From positions 186,001 to 250,000 of the forward strand of contig JBMNPH010000002.1 in NCBI GenBank assembly GCA_050943495.1: 64,000 bases of DNA, given 5' to 3'. Below the pieces are notes generated by a model, which did not search any database, had not been told where the DNA came from, and saw nothing but the letters and a program-made list of their open reading frames with translations. This DNA comes from Merdivicinus sp050943495. Its GTDB lineage: Bacteria > Bacillota > Clostridia > Oscillospirales > Ruminococcaceae. Made by a program: the position numbers and the translations under genes. Shown one piece after another: positions 24,334-31,284 of the stretch; within the stretch, counting starts at the first letter, position 1, and each line of letters starts with the position of its first letter.

Positions 24334-25101
24334 ATGCTGAACAAAGTAGAAATCTGTGGAATTGATACGGCAAAACTGCCGGTTTTAAAAGAAAAAGAAA
24401 AAATTGCTCTATTAACACGAATGAGGCAAGGAGATAAATCCGCCCGTACCAAACTGATTAATGGTAATCTGCGGCTTGTCTTGAGTGTCGTACAGCGCTT
24501 TGCCAATCGGGGAGAAAATTTGGATGATTTGTTTCAAGTCGGCTGCATCGGCCTGATGAAAGCGATTGACCATTTCGACATGAACCAGCAAGTAAAATTT
24601 TCCACATACGCGGTACCAATGGTCATTGGTGAGGTGCGGCGGCACCTTCGTGACTTCGCTCCAGTACGCGTCAGCCGTTCTTTGAAGGATACAGCATACA
24701 AGGCAATGCAGGCACGTGAAAAATTGACAGCAGCTTTAGGACGGGAACCAACTGTCATGGAAATTGCAGAAGAAATCAGCCTCCCTAAAGAGAATGTTGT
24801 ACTGGCCTTGGAGGCGATCGTCGATCCGGTATCTCTCTATGAGCCGGTGTTTTCCGACGGAGGCGATACGATTTATGTAATGGATCAGATTTCCGACCAT
24901 TCCAGTGGCAGCAACTGGGATGATGAAATTTCAATGCGAGAAGCTTTCGCCAAACTAAGCGATCGGGAAAAGAAAATTATTTCACTTCGTTTTTTTCGCG
25001 GAAAAACGCAGGTGGAAGTATCCGAAGAAATCGGAATTTCTCAAGCACAGGTTTCCAGACTGGAAAAAGCCGCCCTTGCAAAAGTCAAAGGCGGCCTTTA
25101 G
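24334..25101 (+). CDS. sigG: Sporulation sigma factor G
   Basis: This 255-residue sigma factor directs late gene expression in the forespore. The N-terminus MLNKVEICGIDTAKLPVLK is the SigG signature. Region 2 follows (NGNLRLVLSVVQRFANRGEN, DDLFQVGCIGLMKAIDHFD, VKFSTYAVPMVIGEVRRHLR), then region 3 (PTVMEIAEEISLPKENVVLA), and region 4 ends in KTQVEVSEEIGISQAQVSRL. I prefer ATG 24334 over ATG 24328, because 24328 has no spacing from the GGGGGA site. It is a single gene, without the spoIIGA-sigE genes that precede it in B. subtilis, and a hairpin abuts its ribosome site. Confidence 0.96.
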   Translation: MLNKVEICGIDTAKLPVLKEKEKIALLTRMRQGDKSARTKLINGNLRLVLSVVQRFANRGENLDDLFQVGCIGLMKAIDHFDMNQQVKFSTYAVPMVIGEVRRHLRDFAPVRVSRSLKDTAYKAMQAREKLTAALGREPTVMEIAEEISLPKENVVLALEAIVDPVSLYEPVFSDGGDTIYVMDQISDHSSGSNWDDEISMREAFAKLSDREKKIISLRFFRGKTQVEVSEEIGISQAQVSRLEKAALAKVKGGL

Positions 25102-25118
25102 GGAACGGATCCGTTCCC
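25101..25118. repeat. Perfect 18-bp palindrome between sigG and yccF
   Basis: GGGAACGGATCCGTTCCC overlaps the last base of the sigG stop and ends two bases before the convergent YccF stop. It can form a 7-bp GC-rich hairpin but lacks a T-run on either strand. It may be a weak factor-dependent terminator for both genes. Confidence 0.5.
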
Positions 25119-25119
25119 G

Positions 25120-25488
25120 TTACATCGATTCTACAACTTCGGATCCAAAAGGCATGAGCGCTAATTTTGCAATTTTAAAACATTGCAGTCCGAATGGAAT
25201 CCCAATAATTGTAATACAAAAAACAACGCCGATCAGTGCCGCTTCTAATGCGAGCGGAATCCCGCTCACCAGCAGCCAGATAATATTGAGCAGAAGAGAA
25301 CCAACTCCCCCTCCATACCGAATTTCCTTTCCAAATGGAAAAAAAGCCAACTTTGCAAATTTAAAGCATTGTACTCCTATCGGAATTCCTACAATCGTGA
25401 TACACCATAAAATTCCAGCCAGCAGCCAACCAAGACCCAACAAAAAACCGCCCAATACAAACCATAGAATATTTCCAATACATCCCAT
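25120..25488 (-). CDS. YccF domain inner membrane protein
   Basis: The protein has 122 residues from ATG 25488, eight bases after AAAGGAG; a GTG three codons upstream is too close to that site. Two copies of the YccF unit are visible, ILWCITIVGIPIGVQCFKFA and VVFCITIIGIPFGLQCFKIA, each following a hydrophobic segment, giving about four membrane passes. The function of the family is unknown. It is convergent with sigG, separated by 18 nt holding a perfect palindrome. Confidence 0.92.
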   Translation of the reverse strand: MGCIGNILWFVLGGFLLGLGWLLAGILWCITIVGIPIGVQCFKFAKLAFFPFGKEIRYGGGVGSLLLNIIWLLVSGIPLALEAALIGVVFCITIIGIPFGLQCFKIAKLALMPFGSEVVESM

Positions 25489-25545
25489 AGATGTCACTCC
25501 TTTTTAGTGCTTTGTAAAGAAAACGGCAGAAGAGCTTCACGTCCT

Positions 25546-26466
25546 TCAAAAAAGACAGAGTTGTTCCTTTTTGTCAGAAACTGTCAAAACTTTTTGAACG
25601 GAATCTTCTTTATCGGGATATCCCAAAAGCCGTGGAGAATTGGGATCATGGATCTCGGATACAAGCCTTCTTCCGCCGGAAGCATAGCAATAGCGGCATC
25701 CATGGGGGCAGCTTCCGTACATTCCGATATCCAAGCTTTCTGCACAGCCACATCCAGTCCGCTGGTAACGATCCGCAGTCAGTTTGAGCGGATAGCCTGC
25801 CGCCTTTTCTGCCAGTTCCGGATCAATACAGGAGGAATGCTGAATTCCATAGGCGGTATAATCTCCCGCTTCCGCGCAGGTATACAACGGAATCCGATAT
25901 TCCGCGGCAATTTTTCCAAATTCCCGCGCCAGTATTTCCATTTCTTCCGGAGTGATTTCCCGAAAGGAACGGGTTTTCATCCTTCCGGGATAGAGATCGA
26001 GAAAGCTTATGACACATCTTCCGACTGTCTCTTGCATCGCGCGGCAGAGCTGCCCAAAAGCATCGATATGACGGGAAATTTTCCATTCCGAATTCAGCAG
26101 AATTGGATCATAGCGCCATACAAGGGCGTCTGAGCCGTAATGTTCGCCAAAGCGGCGCATTCCGTCCAAAATTTTTCGCTTTTCCGCAATCCCAGGTTCC
26201 AAATCCGTGCCATATGGCGTCAATGTGTGTTGGAAATAAAATGAATATCCCATACGGGAAATCTCCGGCAGATAGGACAGAAACGGCAGTAGATTCTTCG
26301 TCCAGAATACAATACAGTCTATAGATTCTGGAGAAAACAGGATTTCCCGTACCTGATGCGGCCGATATGGATTGGGAACATGCACACGCCCCTCCTGCAG
26401 CCGCTGATACATCCATTCTCCGTAAAAAGCGGGAATGTCCGTCCGCCGGCTGGCACTGATAATCAT
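25546..26466 (-). CDS. DUF1848 protein with C-terminal radical-SAM-like cysteine motif
   Basis: This 306-residue protein begins MIISASRRTDIPAFYGEWM, the DUF1848 signature, and continues with SIDCIVFWTKNLLPF and YFQHTLTPYG, which look like strands of a TIM barrel. Near the C-terminus, Cys253, Cys257 and Cys260 in CPHGCRYC form CX3CX2C, the spacing that binds a 4Fe-4S cluster in radical SAM enzymes. A CGC at 239-241 adds further cysteines. In ordinary radical SAM enzymes this motif is near the N-terminus. The gene starts three bases after alkD, with its ribosome site inside alkD, so it probably belongs with ogt and alkD. No reaction is known. Confidence 0.85.
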   Translation of the reverse strand: MIISASRRTDIPAFYGEWMYQRLQEGRVHVPNPYRPHQVREILFSPESIDCIVFWTKNLLPFLSYLPEISRMGYSFYFQHTLTPYGTDLEPGIAEKRKILDGMRRFGEHYGSDALVWRYDPILLNSEWKISRHIDAFGQLCRAMQETVGRCVISFLDLYPGRMKTRSFREITPEEMEILAREFGKIAAEYRIPLYTCAEAGDYTAYGIQHSSCIDPELAEKAAGYPLKLTADRYQRTGCGCAESLDIGMYGSCPHGCRYCYASGGRRLVSEIHDPNSPRLLGYPDKEDSVQKVLTVSDKKEQLCLF

Positions 26467-26469
26467 ATT

Positions 26470-27180
26470 CTATTCATCCTCCTTGTCCCGAAGTACCCGT
26501 CGTAATTCGATTCGCTCTTCAGGACTGGATTTTCTGGACTCGCAAATTTTCCGCACAGTCAAACGACAAACCGATTCCGGCAGAATTTTTTCCTGTAAAA
26601 TGCGGCGGACTCGTTCCCGACCAATAAAATAGAACATAGAAAGCGCCCACGCCTGTCCCATTTGTACATAATATCCCGGATGTTGTACGGCGCAGATCGC
26701 TGATACAGCACGGTCAAACCAGTCCGGGACGCAGTAATGATCCAATAGCAGAATCAATCCAACCCGTACGGTAAATTCCGCTTTATCCTGCAAACATTCC
26801 ATCAGAAAAGGCCAATAATTTTCCCTTTCGCGCGCTGTAGTTTTCATACTGGCACAAAAGCTGTCACAAACAGACCAATTTCCGATATGCGGCAGAAACA
26901 TCCGGATTTGCTCGATCCGCTCGGATATTTCTATTTTTATTCCGGCAATGCAGAATCCCGCCAGCATATCTTCCTCAAACCAATTGTCAGAAGCGTCAAA
27001 ATAAACGGACAACCATTCTTCCCACTCGCCGTGCCGTACCATTTCTGCCGCCATTTTCCTAAGCAAAGGTAGCCGTACTCCCTGAATCCCCTCTATACCC
27101 GGCAGCAGAGAAGATGAGAATTGCCGATAGGACGGCTCCGCCATTGAGAGAATGCGTTTTCGATAGTTTTCGCGAATCAA
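26470..27180 (-). CDS. DNA alkylation repair protein, AlkD-like HEAT-repeat glycosylase
   Basis: I start it at TTG 27180 (236 residues). GGAGGGGG lies seven bases upstream, and the codon overlaps the TGA of ogt; the frame stays open further, but that part lies inside ogt. Segments such as LPLLRKMAAEMVRHGEWEEW, FDASDNWFEEDMLAGFCIAG and IGNWSVCDSFCASMK match AlkD/AlkC-type proteins. These remove N3- and N7-alkylated bases with a HEAT-repeat scaffold. The Trp and Asp in NWSVCDSF correspond to family-conserved positions. It is translationally coupled to ogt and followed closely by the DUF1848 gene. Confidence 0.88.
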   Translation of the reverse strand: MIRENYRKRILSMAEPSYRQFSSSLLPGIEGIQGVRLPLLRKMAAEMVRHGEWEEWLSVYFDASDNWFEEDMLAGFCIAGIKIEISERIEQIRMFLPHIGNWSVCDSFCASMKTTARERENYWPFLMECLQDKAEFTVRVGLILLLDHYCVPDWFDRAVSAICAVQHPGYYVQMGQAWALSMFYFIGRERVRRILQEKILPESVCRLTVRKICESRKSSPEERIELRRVLRDKEDE

Positions 27181-27629
27181 AGTCGCACCCCCTCCAAACG
27201 TAATAGCTCTTCTTTGATCGAGATTCCTCCTGCATATCCAACGAGTCTGCCGTTCGATCCAACCACCCGATGACACGGAATTACAATCGGCAAGGGATTT
27301 CGATTGTTTGCCATACCGACGGCACGGCAAGCTTTCGGATTGCCAATCTGCGCGGCGATTTCGCCATAACTTTTGACCTGTCCGTATGGGATTTGCTGCA
27401 AAGTCGTCCAAACCTTTCGTTGAAACTCTGTTCCAGTGATACGAAGCGACAGATCAAATTGCTGACGTTTCCTTGCAAAGTATTCGCACAGCTGCTGTTC
27501 TGCATCCAGAAGTACGGACATACAAGAATTTGATTGTCCTTTTATTCCAAAATCAATTCGGATGAGAAATTCATCTTCTGCCCAAATGGTCAACCATCCT
27601 ATCGGAGTTTGAATCATCCTGCTTTCCAT
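27177..27629 (-). CDS. ogt: Methylated-DNA-protein-cysteine methyltransferase
   Basis: This 150-residue protein starts at ATG 27629 behind AAAGGAGG. It transfers the alkyl group of O6-alkylguanine to its own cysteine in PCHRV, within NPLPIVIPCHRVVGSNG. FQRKVWTTLQQIPYGQVKSY is the winged-helix DNA-binding region, with the arginine finger in PKACRAVGMANNRNP. A shortened N-terminal domain places it in the Ogt-like group without the Ada regulator domains. It heads the coupled run ogt-alkD-DUF1848, behind a promoter at 27651-27679 facing a divergent membrane-protein promoter. Confidence 0.95.
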   Translation of the reverse strand: MESRMIQTPIGWLTIWAEDEFLIRIDFGIKGQSNSCMSVLLDAEQQLCEYFARKRQQFDLSLRITGTEFQRKVWTTLQQIPYGQVKSYGEIAAQIGNPKACRAVGMANNRNPLPIVIPCHRVVGSNGRLVGYAGGISIKEELLRLEGVRL

Positions 27630-27650
27630 TTTTCCTCCTCCTTTGGGATT

Positions 27651-27679
27651 ATTGTATCACAGGCAAAAAATACTTGCAA
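27651..27679 (-). promoter_or_regulatory. Promoter of ogt-alkD-DUF1848
   Basis: Leftward -35 TTGCAA (27679-27674), 17-bp spacer, -10 TACAAT (27656-27651) with TGA just before it (extended -10). The ATG is at 27629. Confidence 0.7.
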
Positions 27680-27684
27680 GAACA

Positions 27685-27712
27685 TTCGACAAAAATCGAA
27701 CATTTTTTCGAA
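27685..27712. promoter_or_regulatory. TTCGA/TCGAA repeat cluster between divergent promoters
   Basis: TTCGA (27685-27689) and TCGAA (27696-27700) form an inverted repeat with a 6-bp spacer, and the palindrome TTCGAA lies at 27707-27712. The cluster fills the gap between the -35 boxes of the ogt promoter and the rightward promoter at 27719. This is where a regulator acting on both would bind. The part at 27697-27710 loosely resembles a Gram-positive LexA box but misses key bases. Confidence 0.45.
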
Positions 27713-27718
27713 AGCCTC

Positions 27719-27747
27719 TTGCAATTTCAAAATAACTATGATATAAT
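27719..27747 (+). promoter_or_regulatory. Promoter of the small membrane protein gene
   Basis: -35 TTGCAA (27719-27724), 17-bp spacer, -10 TATAAT (27742-27747). It uses the same -35 hexamer as the divergent ogt promoter. Confidence 0.75.
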
Positions 27748-27796
27748 CACAATAGAACATTTGTTTTAATTGCGTTTTGAAGAAAGGATTTTGAAT

Positions 27797-28174
27797 ATGC
27801 GTATGCTTTTTACTTTAATCGTTTGGGGATTAGAATGGTATACCTGCGGACGAATTTTTCTGGCTGCACTTCGTTATATGGAAGGACATCGGATTGGAAA
27901 TGTTCGCCTCCGCCGAGTTGCTGTATGGCCAGCCGGATGGACAGCCAGTCTTTTAACACAGTTTCTCTTTCGTGGTTTTATCGGCTTTCAGGAACATCCT
28001 CTGGGAGAATGGATCGCCTCTTTGTTTATTGCAGCATTGCTTGCTGCCCTCGTATCAACAATTGGATTATTATTTCAAAGCCGCAAGTCTTCTTCTCGTA
28101 TTTTAAAAAGCACATCTCGCACAGTCATCCCTCATATTATCGTTCTCCGTCAAAAATATCGTCGGGCTGGATAA
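27797..28174 (+). CDS. Small membrane protein of unknown function
   Basis: I do not recognise this family. The start is ATG 27797, with AAAGGA eight bases upstream, giving 125 residues. There are about three hydrophobic stretches: FTLIVWGLEWYTCGRIFLAA at the start, AVWPAGWTASLLTQFLFRGF near 42-61, and WIASLFIAALLAALVSTIGL near 70-89. A very basic C-terminal tail follows (SRKSSSRILKS, LRQKYRRAG), which would face the cytoplasm. It has its own strong promoter, back to back with that of the ogt alkylation-repair run and separated from it by a repeat cluster, so shared control is possible. A terminator follows at once. Confidence 0.7.
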   Translation: MRMLFTLIVWGLEWYTCGRIFLAALRYMEGHRIGNVRLRRVAVWPAGWTASLLTQFLFRGFIGFQEHPLGEWIASLFIAALLAALVSTIGLLFQSRKSSSRILKSTSRTVIPHIIVLRQKYRRAG

Positions 28175-28177
28175 AAA

Positions 28178-28204
28178 TAGACCGGAGATTTCCTCCGGTC
28201 TATC
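28178..28204. terminator. Bidirectional terminator between convergent genes
   Basis: TAGACCGGAG (28178-28187) pairs with CTCCGGTCTA (28193-28202). An A-run upstream gives T leftward for the VOC gene; the rightward T tract is poor. Confidence 0.75.
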
Positions 28205-28223
28205 GAATTCAGTTAAATTTAAT

Positions 28224-28649
28224 TCAGGCATTTTGGGCCCAGTATTCTTTATCACAGAAAAATTCCAGAATCTCTCCATCCGGCCCTTTCACAAATGCAA
28301 TCCGCACTGGGAAGGGCGTTTCCGATTGGATCACCACATCTTTTGGAGGATCCACGGGTTCTGCACCTGCCTTCAAAGCAGTCTCATATGCACCGTCCGG
28401 ATCTGGAGTCGCAATGGCAAGATGCAGAAAACGAGGTTCTTGCTGCTCCTCGCCCGTGCCGCGCGCAAAAATCTCCAACATATGGCCGCTTCCAAAATCC
28501 ACCATTGCAATTCGTTTGGTTCCCTCGCCCCATCCGCGCACATAGGTGCATCCGAGACCTTCGATATAGAATTGCAGGCTCTTTTCAAAATTAGAGGAAA
28601 TCAGAGCAAGATGATGAAATCCTGCATGTTTGATTTTTTGGTTTTCCAT
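28224..28649 (-). CDS. VOC family protein (glyoxalase/bleomycin-resistance fold)
   Basis: This 141-residue protein starts at ATG 28649 behind GGAAGGAG. Two beta-alpha-beta-beta-beta modules are visible: AGFHHLALISSNFEKSLQFY at the start, and RFLHLAIATPDPDGAYETAL near residue 73. His13, His76 and Glu127 (GEILEFF) stand at typical metal-ligand positions of VOC enzymes. Substrate and reaction (isomerase, dioxygenase or resistance) cannot be told from sequence. It is a lone gene, convergent with the small membrane protein. Confidence 0.9.
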   Translation of the reverse strand: MENQKIKHAGFHHLALISSNFEKSLQFYIEGLGCTYVRGWGEGTKRIAMVDFGSGHMLEIFARGTGEEQQEPRFLHLAIATPDPDGAYETALKAGAEPVDPPKDVVIQSETPFPVRIAFVKGPDGEILEFFCDKEYWAQNA

Positions 28650-28738
28650 AAAAAAACTCCTTCCATGTTACGGTTATTTTTATATTACCGCAAAATGGAA
28701 GGCTTGTAAACCGTTTGAAACAAAATTTGTGAAAAATA

Positions 28739-28945
28739 CTAAGAATTATCGATTACATCATTTCTCTTAAAGAAAAAGGAAATGCACCACAGTGCTGCGA
28801 TTCCCACCAATGCAAAGATAATTCGGCTGAAAATCGCGCCTTGGCCGCCAAAGATTGCGCCCACCAGATCAAAACCAAAAATTCCGATGGATCCCCAGTT
28901 CAGACCACCGATAATGACAAGCGCAAGTGCAATTCTATCCAACAT
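28739..28945 (-). CDS. DUF378 family small membrane protein
   Basis: This 68-residue protein starts at ATG 28945 behind AAGGAGG. IALALVIIGGLNWGSIGIFG is the family signature, with the GGLNWG turn at residues 13-18. A second membrane segment, IIFALVGIAALWCISFFF, ends in the charged KRNDVIDNS tail. Two passes with both ends probably on the same side. Function unknown. It is a single gene; the opposite strand upstream carries the NERD-domain gene. Confidence 0.92.
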   Translation of the reverse strand: MLDRIALALVIIGGLNWGSIGIFGFDLVGAIFGGQGAIFSRIIFALVGIAALWCISFFFKRNDVIDNS

Positions 28946-29074
28946 TTGAATTCCTCCTTCAATTTCAGAGTTTATTTACAATTTTTGCGCCGATAATAGT
29001 ATGGAACCTATTTTCATTTTTATGCATTTGTGGTACAATAGTTTTATATGACAATACGCAGGAGGATTCATTAC

Positions 29075-29689
29075 ATGAATACGATGGACATTTGGATGAT
29101 AGTGGGCGCTGCAATTGCTGCCGTAATAATTGCACTTGTTGTAGTAAAACTGATTCTGGCATGGAATCAGCGCCGTCTCGGAATTGACGGTACTCGTCGC
29201 GTGGAAAAATTGCTCAAACGTTTTGCCAGAATACGGCATTTTCGTGTGCTAAGCAATGTAACCTTGCCATTGAAAGAGAAATCTGTAACGATCGATCATA
29301 TCTTGATTGGATTTTTCGGTGTCATGCTCATTACTGTCCGCAATGCCAAAGGAACAATTTATGGAATGGGCCGTGACAAAAACTGGGTTCGTGTTGTTAT
29401 GAAAAATGAGCAGGAAAAACGCGGTACTTTTACAAATCCAATTCCAGAAAATCAACATTGTTTGGAAGCAATGCGAAATTTGCTACTGGCAAACCAAGTT
29501 TATAAAACCTCAATTGAAAACTATATCGTATTTGCCAACAAAAAAGCGGTTCTCAATACGGAACGCGGATTACCGGTTTTAACATTTCGCGACTTGAAAA
29601 AACTTCTGAAAAAATCCAAATATTCTGCTGATGGCAATGTTGATGTCGAAAAATTGTCGGAACTCATTCTTTCCGCAGCCATTCACTAA
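29075..29689 (+). CDS. NERD domain-containing membrane-anchored protein
   Basis: The protein has 204 residues from ATG 29075, eight bases after AGGAGG; ATG 29048 lies upstream of that site. One N-terminal membrane segment (residues 5-27, WMIVGAAIAAVIIALVVVKL) precedes the NERD fold. GIDGTRRVEKLLKRF, TIDHILIGFFGVMLITVRNA and YIVFANKKAVL match its E...DHILI...V..K-like core, related to nuclease folds. The catalytic Lys is replaced by Asn-Ala in VRNAKG unless the next Lys serves, so activity is uncertain. A -10 TACAAT lies at 29034-29039 with a weak -35. It is a single gene. Confidence 0.82.
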   Translation: MNTMDIWMIVGAAIAAVIIALVVVKLILAWNQRRLGIDGTRRVEKLLKRFARIRHFRVLSNVTLPLKEKSVTIDHILIGFFGVMLITVRNAKGTIYGMGRDKNWVRVVMKNEQEKRGTFTNPIPENQHCLEAMRNLLLANQVYKTSIENYIVFANKKAVLNTERGLPVLTFRDLKKLLKKSKYSADGNVDVEKLSELILSAAIH

Positions 29690-29699
29690 GAGAAAACAG

Positions 29700-29732
29700 A
29701 ACGCCTCCTGTACGTGACAGGAGGCGTTTTTT
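29700..29732. terminator. Bidirectional terminator between convergent genes
   Basis: AACGCCTCCTGT (29700-29711) pairs with ACAGGAGGCGTT (29717-29728), then TTTT. It serves the NERD gene and, leftward, the Rrf2 gene that ends the rpoD operon. Confidence 0.92.
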
Positions 29733-30147
29733 ATGAATGATGATGTTCTTCACAGATCAACTTGTCAAAAGTTGTTTCCACCAGCTTTTGGCGAACGGTA
29801 CTGGAAATCTCCCCAAATACCTTCTGCACCTTGCAGTAGCCATCTCCTCCATGAGCACATGCAGCAGTTGATTCAAGGCAGCGGCTGAGGCAATACGTGC
29901 CTTCTGTAACCTCCATCACATCCGCTAAGGAGATTTCTTCCGGCTTACGCGCAGCCTCATAACCGCCCGTTGCGCCTTTGTAAGAGCGAACTAATCCGGC
30001 ACCAACCAGTTTTCTCAATATTTTCAGAGAAAATCGGAGGGTGACATTGGTATTTTCCGCAATTTTTTTTGCATCCGACCGGCCTTCATGCTGAAGCAGA
30101 TAAAGTACAATCCGAATGGCATAATCTGATTCCAATGTAATATGCAT
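29731..30147 (-). CDS. Rrf2 family transcriptional regulator
   Basis: This 138-residue protein starts at ATG 30147 behind AGGATAGG. The winged helix covers DYAIRIVLYLLQHEG to GLVRSYKGATGGYEAARKPE, with recognition helix near 34-50. Four cysteines follow at 86, 90, 97 and 105, the region where IscR and NsrR bind an Fe-S cluster; the spacing is neither exactly IscR nor NsrR. The C-terminal EEHHHS is a natural His cluster that might bind metal. It starts 18 nt after rpoD and is probably co-transcribed. Sensing of iron-sulfur status, nitric oxide or cysteine supply are all possible. Confidence 0.9.
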   Translation of the reverse strand: MHITLESDYAIRIVLYLLQHEGRSDAKKIAENTNVTLRFSLKILRKLVGAGLVRSYKGATGGYEAARKPEEISLADVMEVTEGTYCLSRCLESTAACAHGGDGYCKVQKVFGEISSTVRQKLVETTFDKLICEEHHHS

Positions 30148-30165
30148 GATTCCTATCCTTTCGCC

Positions 30166-31254
30166 TTAATCCAAAAAATCTTTCAGCTTTTTGCTGCGAC
30201 TCGGATGCCGCAGTTTCCGCAGCGCTTTTGCCTCTATCTGACGGATTCGTTCCCGCGTTACATTAAATTCTTTTCCGACCTCTTCCAACGTACGGCTGCG
30301 GCCATCTTCCAAACCAAAGCGCAAACGAAGCACTTTTTCTTCCCGCGGCGTCAAGGTGCCCAGCACACCGCTCAGCTGCTCTTTCAGTAAAGTATGGGAA
30401 GCAGCATCTGCAGGAGATGGTGCCTCTTCATCCTGGATAAAATCGCCTAAATGACTGTCTTCCTCTTCACCAATCGGAGTTTCCAGTGAAACCGGTTCCT
30501 GCGATACTCGAAGAATTTCACGAACCTTGTCCACAGACATATCCAATTCTTTTGCAATTTCTTCTGCACTCGGCTCATGACCGTTCTGGTGCAGAAGCTG
30601 AGAGCTGACCTTTTTCACCTTATTAATTGTTTCTACCATATGAACCGGGATTCGAATGGTACGTGCCTGGTCGGCAATGGCACGGGTAATCGCCTGCCGA
30701 ATCCACCAGGTTGCATAGGTGGAGAATTTAAATCCTTTTGTATGGTCAAATTTTTCTACAGCTTTGATAAGTCCAAGGTTTCCTTCCTGAATCAGGTCCA
30801 GGAACTGCATGCCGCGTCCGACATAACGCTTTGCAATACTGACAACCAGACGCAGGTTTGCTTCGCTCAGACGTTTGCGTGCGCTGATATCACCGGCTGC
30901 CATCCGTTCAGAGAGTTCCTGTTCCTCTTCATTGGAGAGCAGCGGTACACGGCCAATCTCTTTCAGATAGACTTTAACAGGATCATCGATATTGATTCCG
31001 TCCGCGGTGAAGAAGGAATCATCCTCTACATCTTCCAGAACATCATCCAGGTCCAAATCCAAATCCTGTTCCGGATTGAAGTCTTCAATAATTTCGATAT
31101 TTAAGCTTTCAAGGGGATCATAGAGTTTGTCCATCTGTTCGATGTCAAAATCAAGCTCTTCAAGCGCATCAGTAATCTCTTTTGTGGTCAGTTTTCCCTT
31201 TTGTTTGCCTTGTTCCATCAAATCGGTTACGGCACTTTTTTTGTCTGTTCCCAT
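30166..31254 (-). CDS. rpoD: Primary RNA polymerase sigma factor
   Basis: This 362-residue housekeeping sigma factor (SigA/RpoD) has region 1.1 at the N-terminus (LTTKEITDALEELDFDIEQ) and region 1.2 with DDPVKVYLKEIGRVPLLSNE. Region 2 follows (LRLVVSIAKRYVGRGMQFLD, KGFKFSTYATWWIRQAITRA), then region 3. Region 4 is LTPREEKVLRLRFGLEDG with RTLEEVGKEFNVTRERIRQI. The length is typical of Firmicutes. It follows dnaG by 30 nt in the classic dgt-dnaG-rpoD order, ATG 31254 behind AAAAGGAG. The vegetative promoters listed elsewhere in this window are of the type it recognises. Confidence 0.98.
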   Translation of the reverse strand: MGTDKKSAVTDLMEQGKQKGKLTTKEITDALEELDFDIEQMDKLYDPLESLNIEIIEDFNPEQDLDLDLDDVLEDVEDDSFFTADGINIDDPVKVYLKEIGRVPLLSNEEEQELSERMAAGDISARKRLSEANLRLVVSIAKRYVGRGMQFLDLIQEGNLGLIKAVEKFDHTKGFKFSTYATWWIRQAITRAIADQARTIRIPVHMVETINKVKKVSSQLLHQNGHEPSAEEIAKELDMSVDKVREILRVSQEPVSLETPIGEEEDSHLGDFIQDEEAPSPADAASHTLLKEQLSGVLGTLTPREEKVLRLRFGLEDGRSRTLEEVGKEFNVTRERIRQIEAKALRKLRHPSRSKKLKDFLD

Positions 31255-31284
31255 GGCAATTCTCCTTTTGGTAACGGTATTTCT

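Noticed and set aside
27181..27411. N-terminal extension of the AlkD-like protein
   Set aside because: It lies wholly inside ogt in another frame, and the TTG at 27180 has a proper ribosome site.
27697..27710. LexA (SOS) box between the ogt and membrane-protein promoters
   Set aside because: CGAACATTTTTTCG matches the left half of the Gram-positive LexA consensus but lacks the GTTYG right half; I report only the repeats.
28233..28709. Rightward 158-codon frame opposite the VOC gene
   Set aside because: It is antisense to a well-supported VOC protein and has no start signals.
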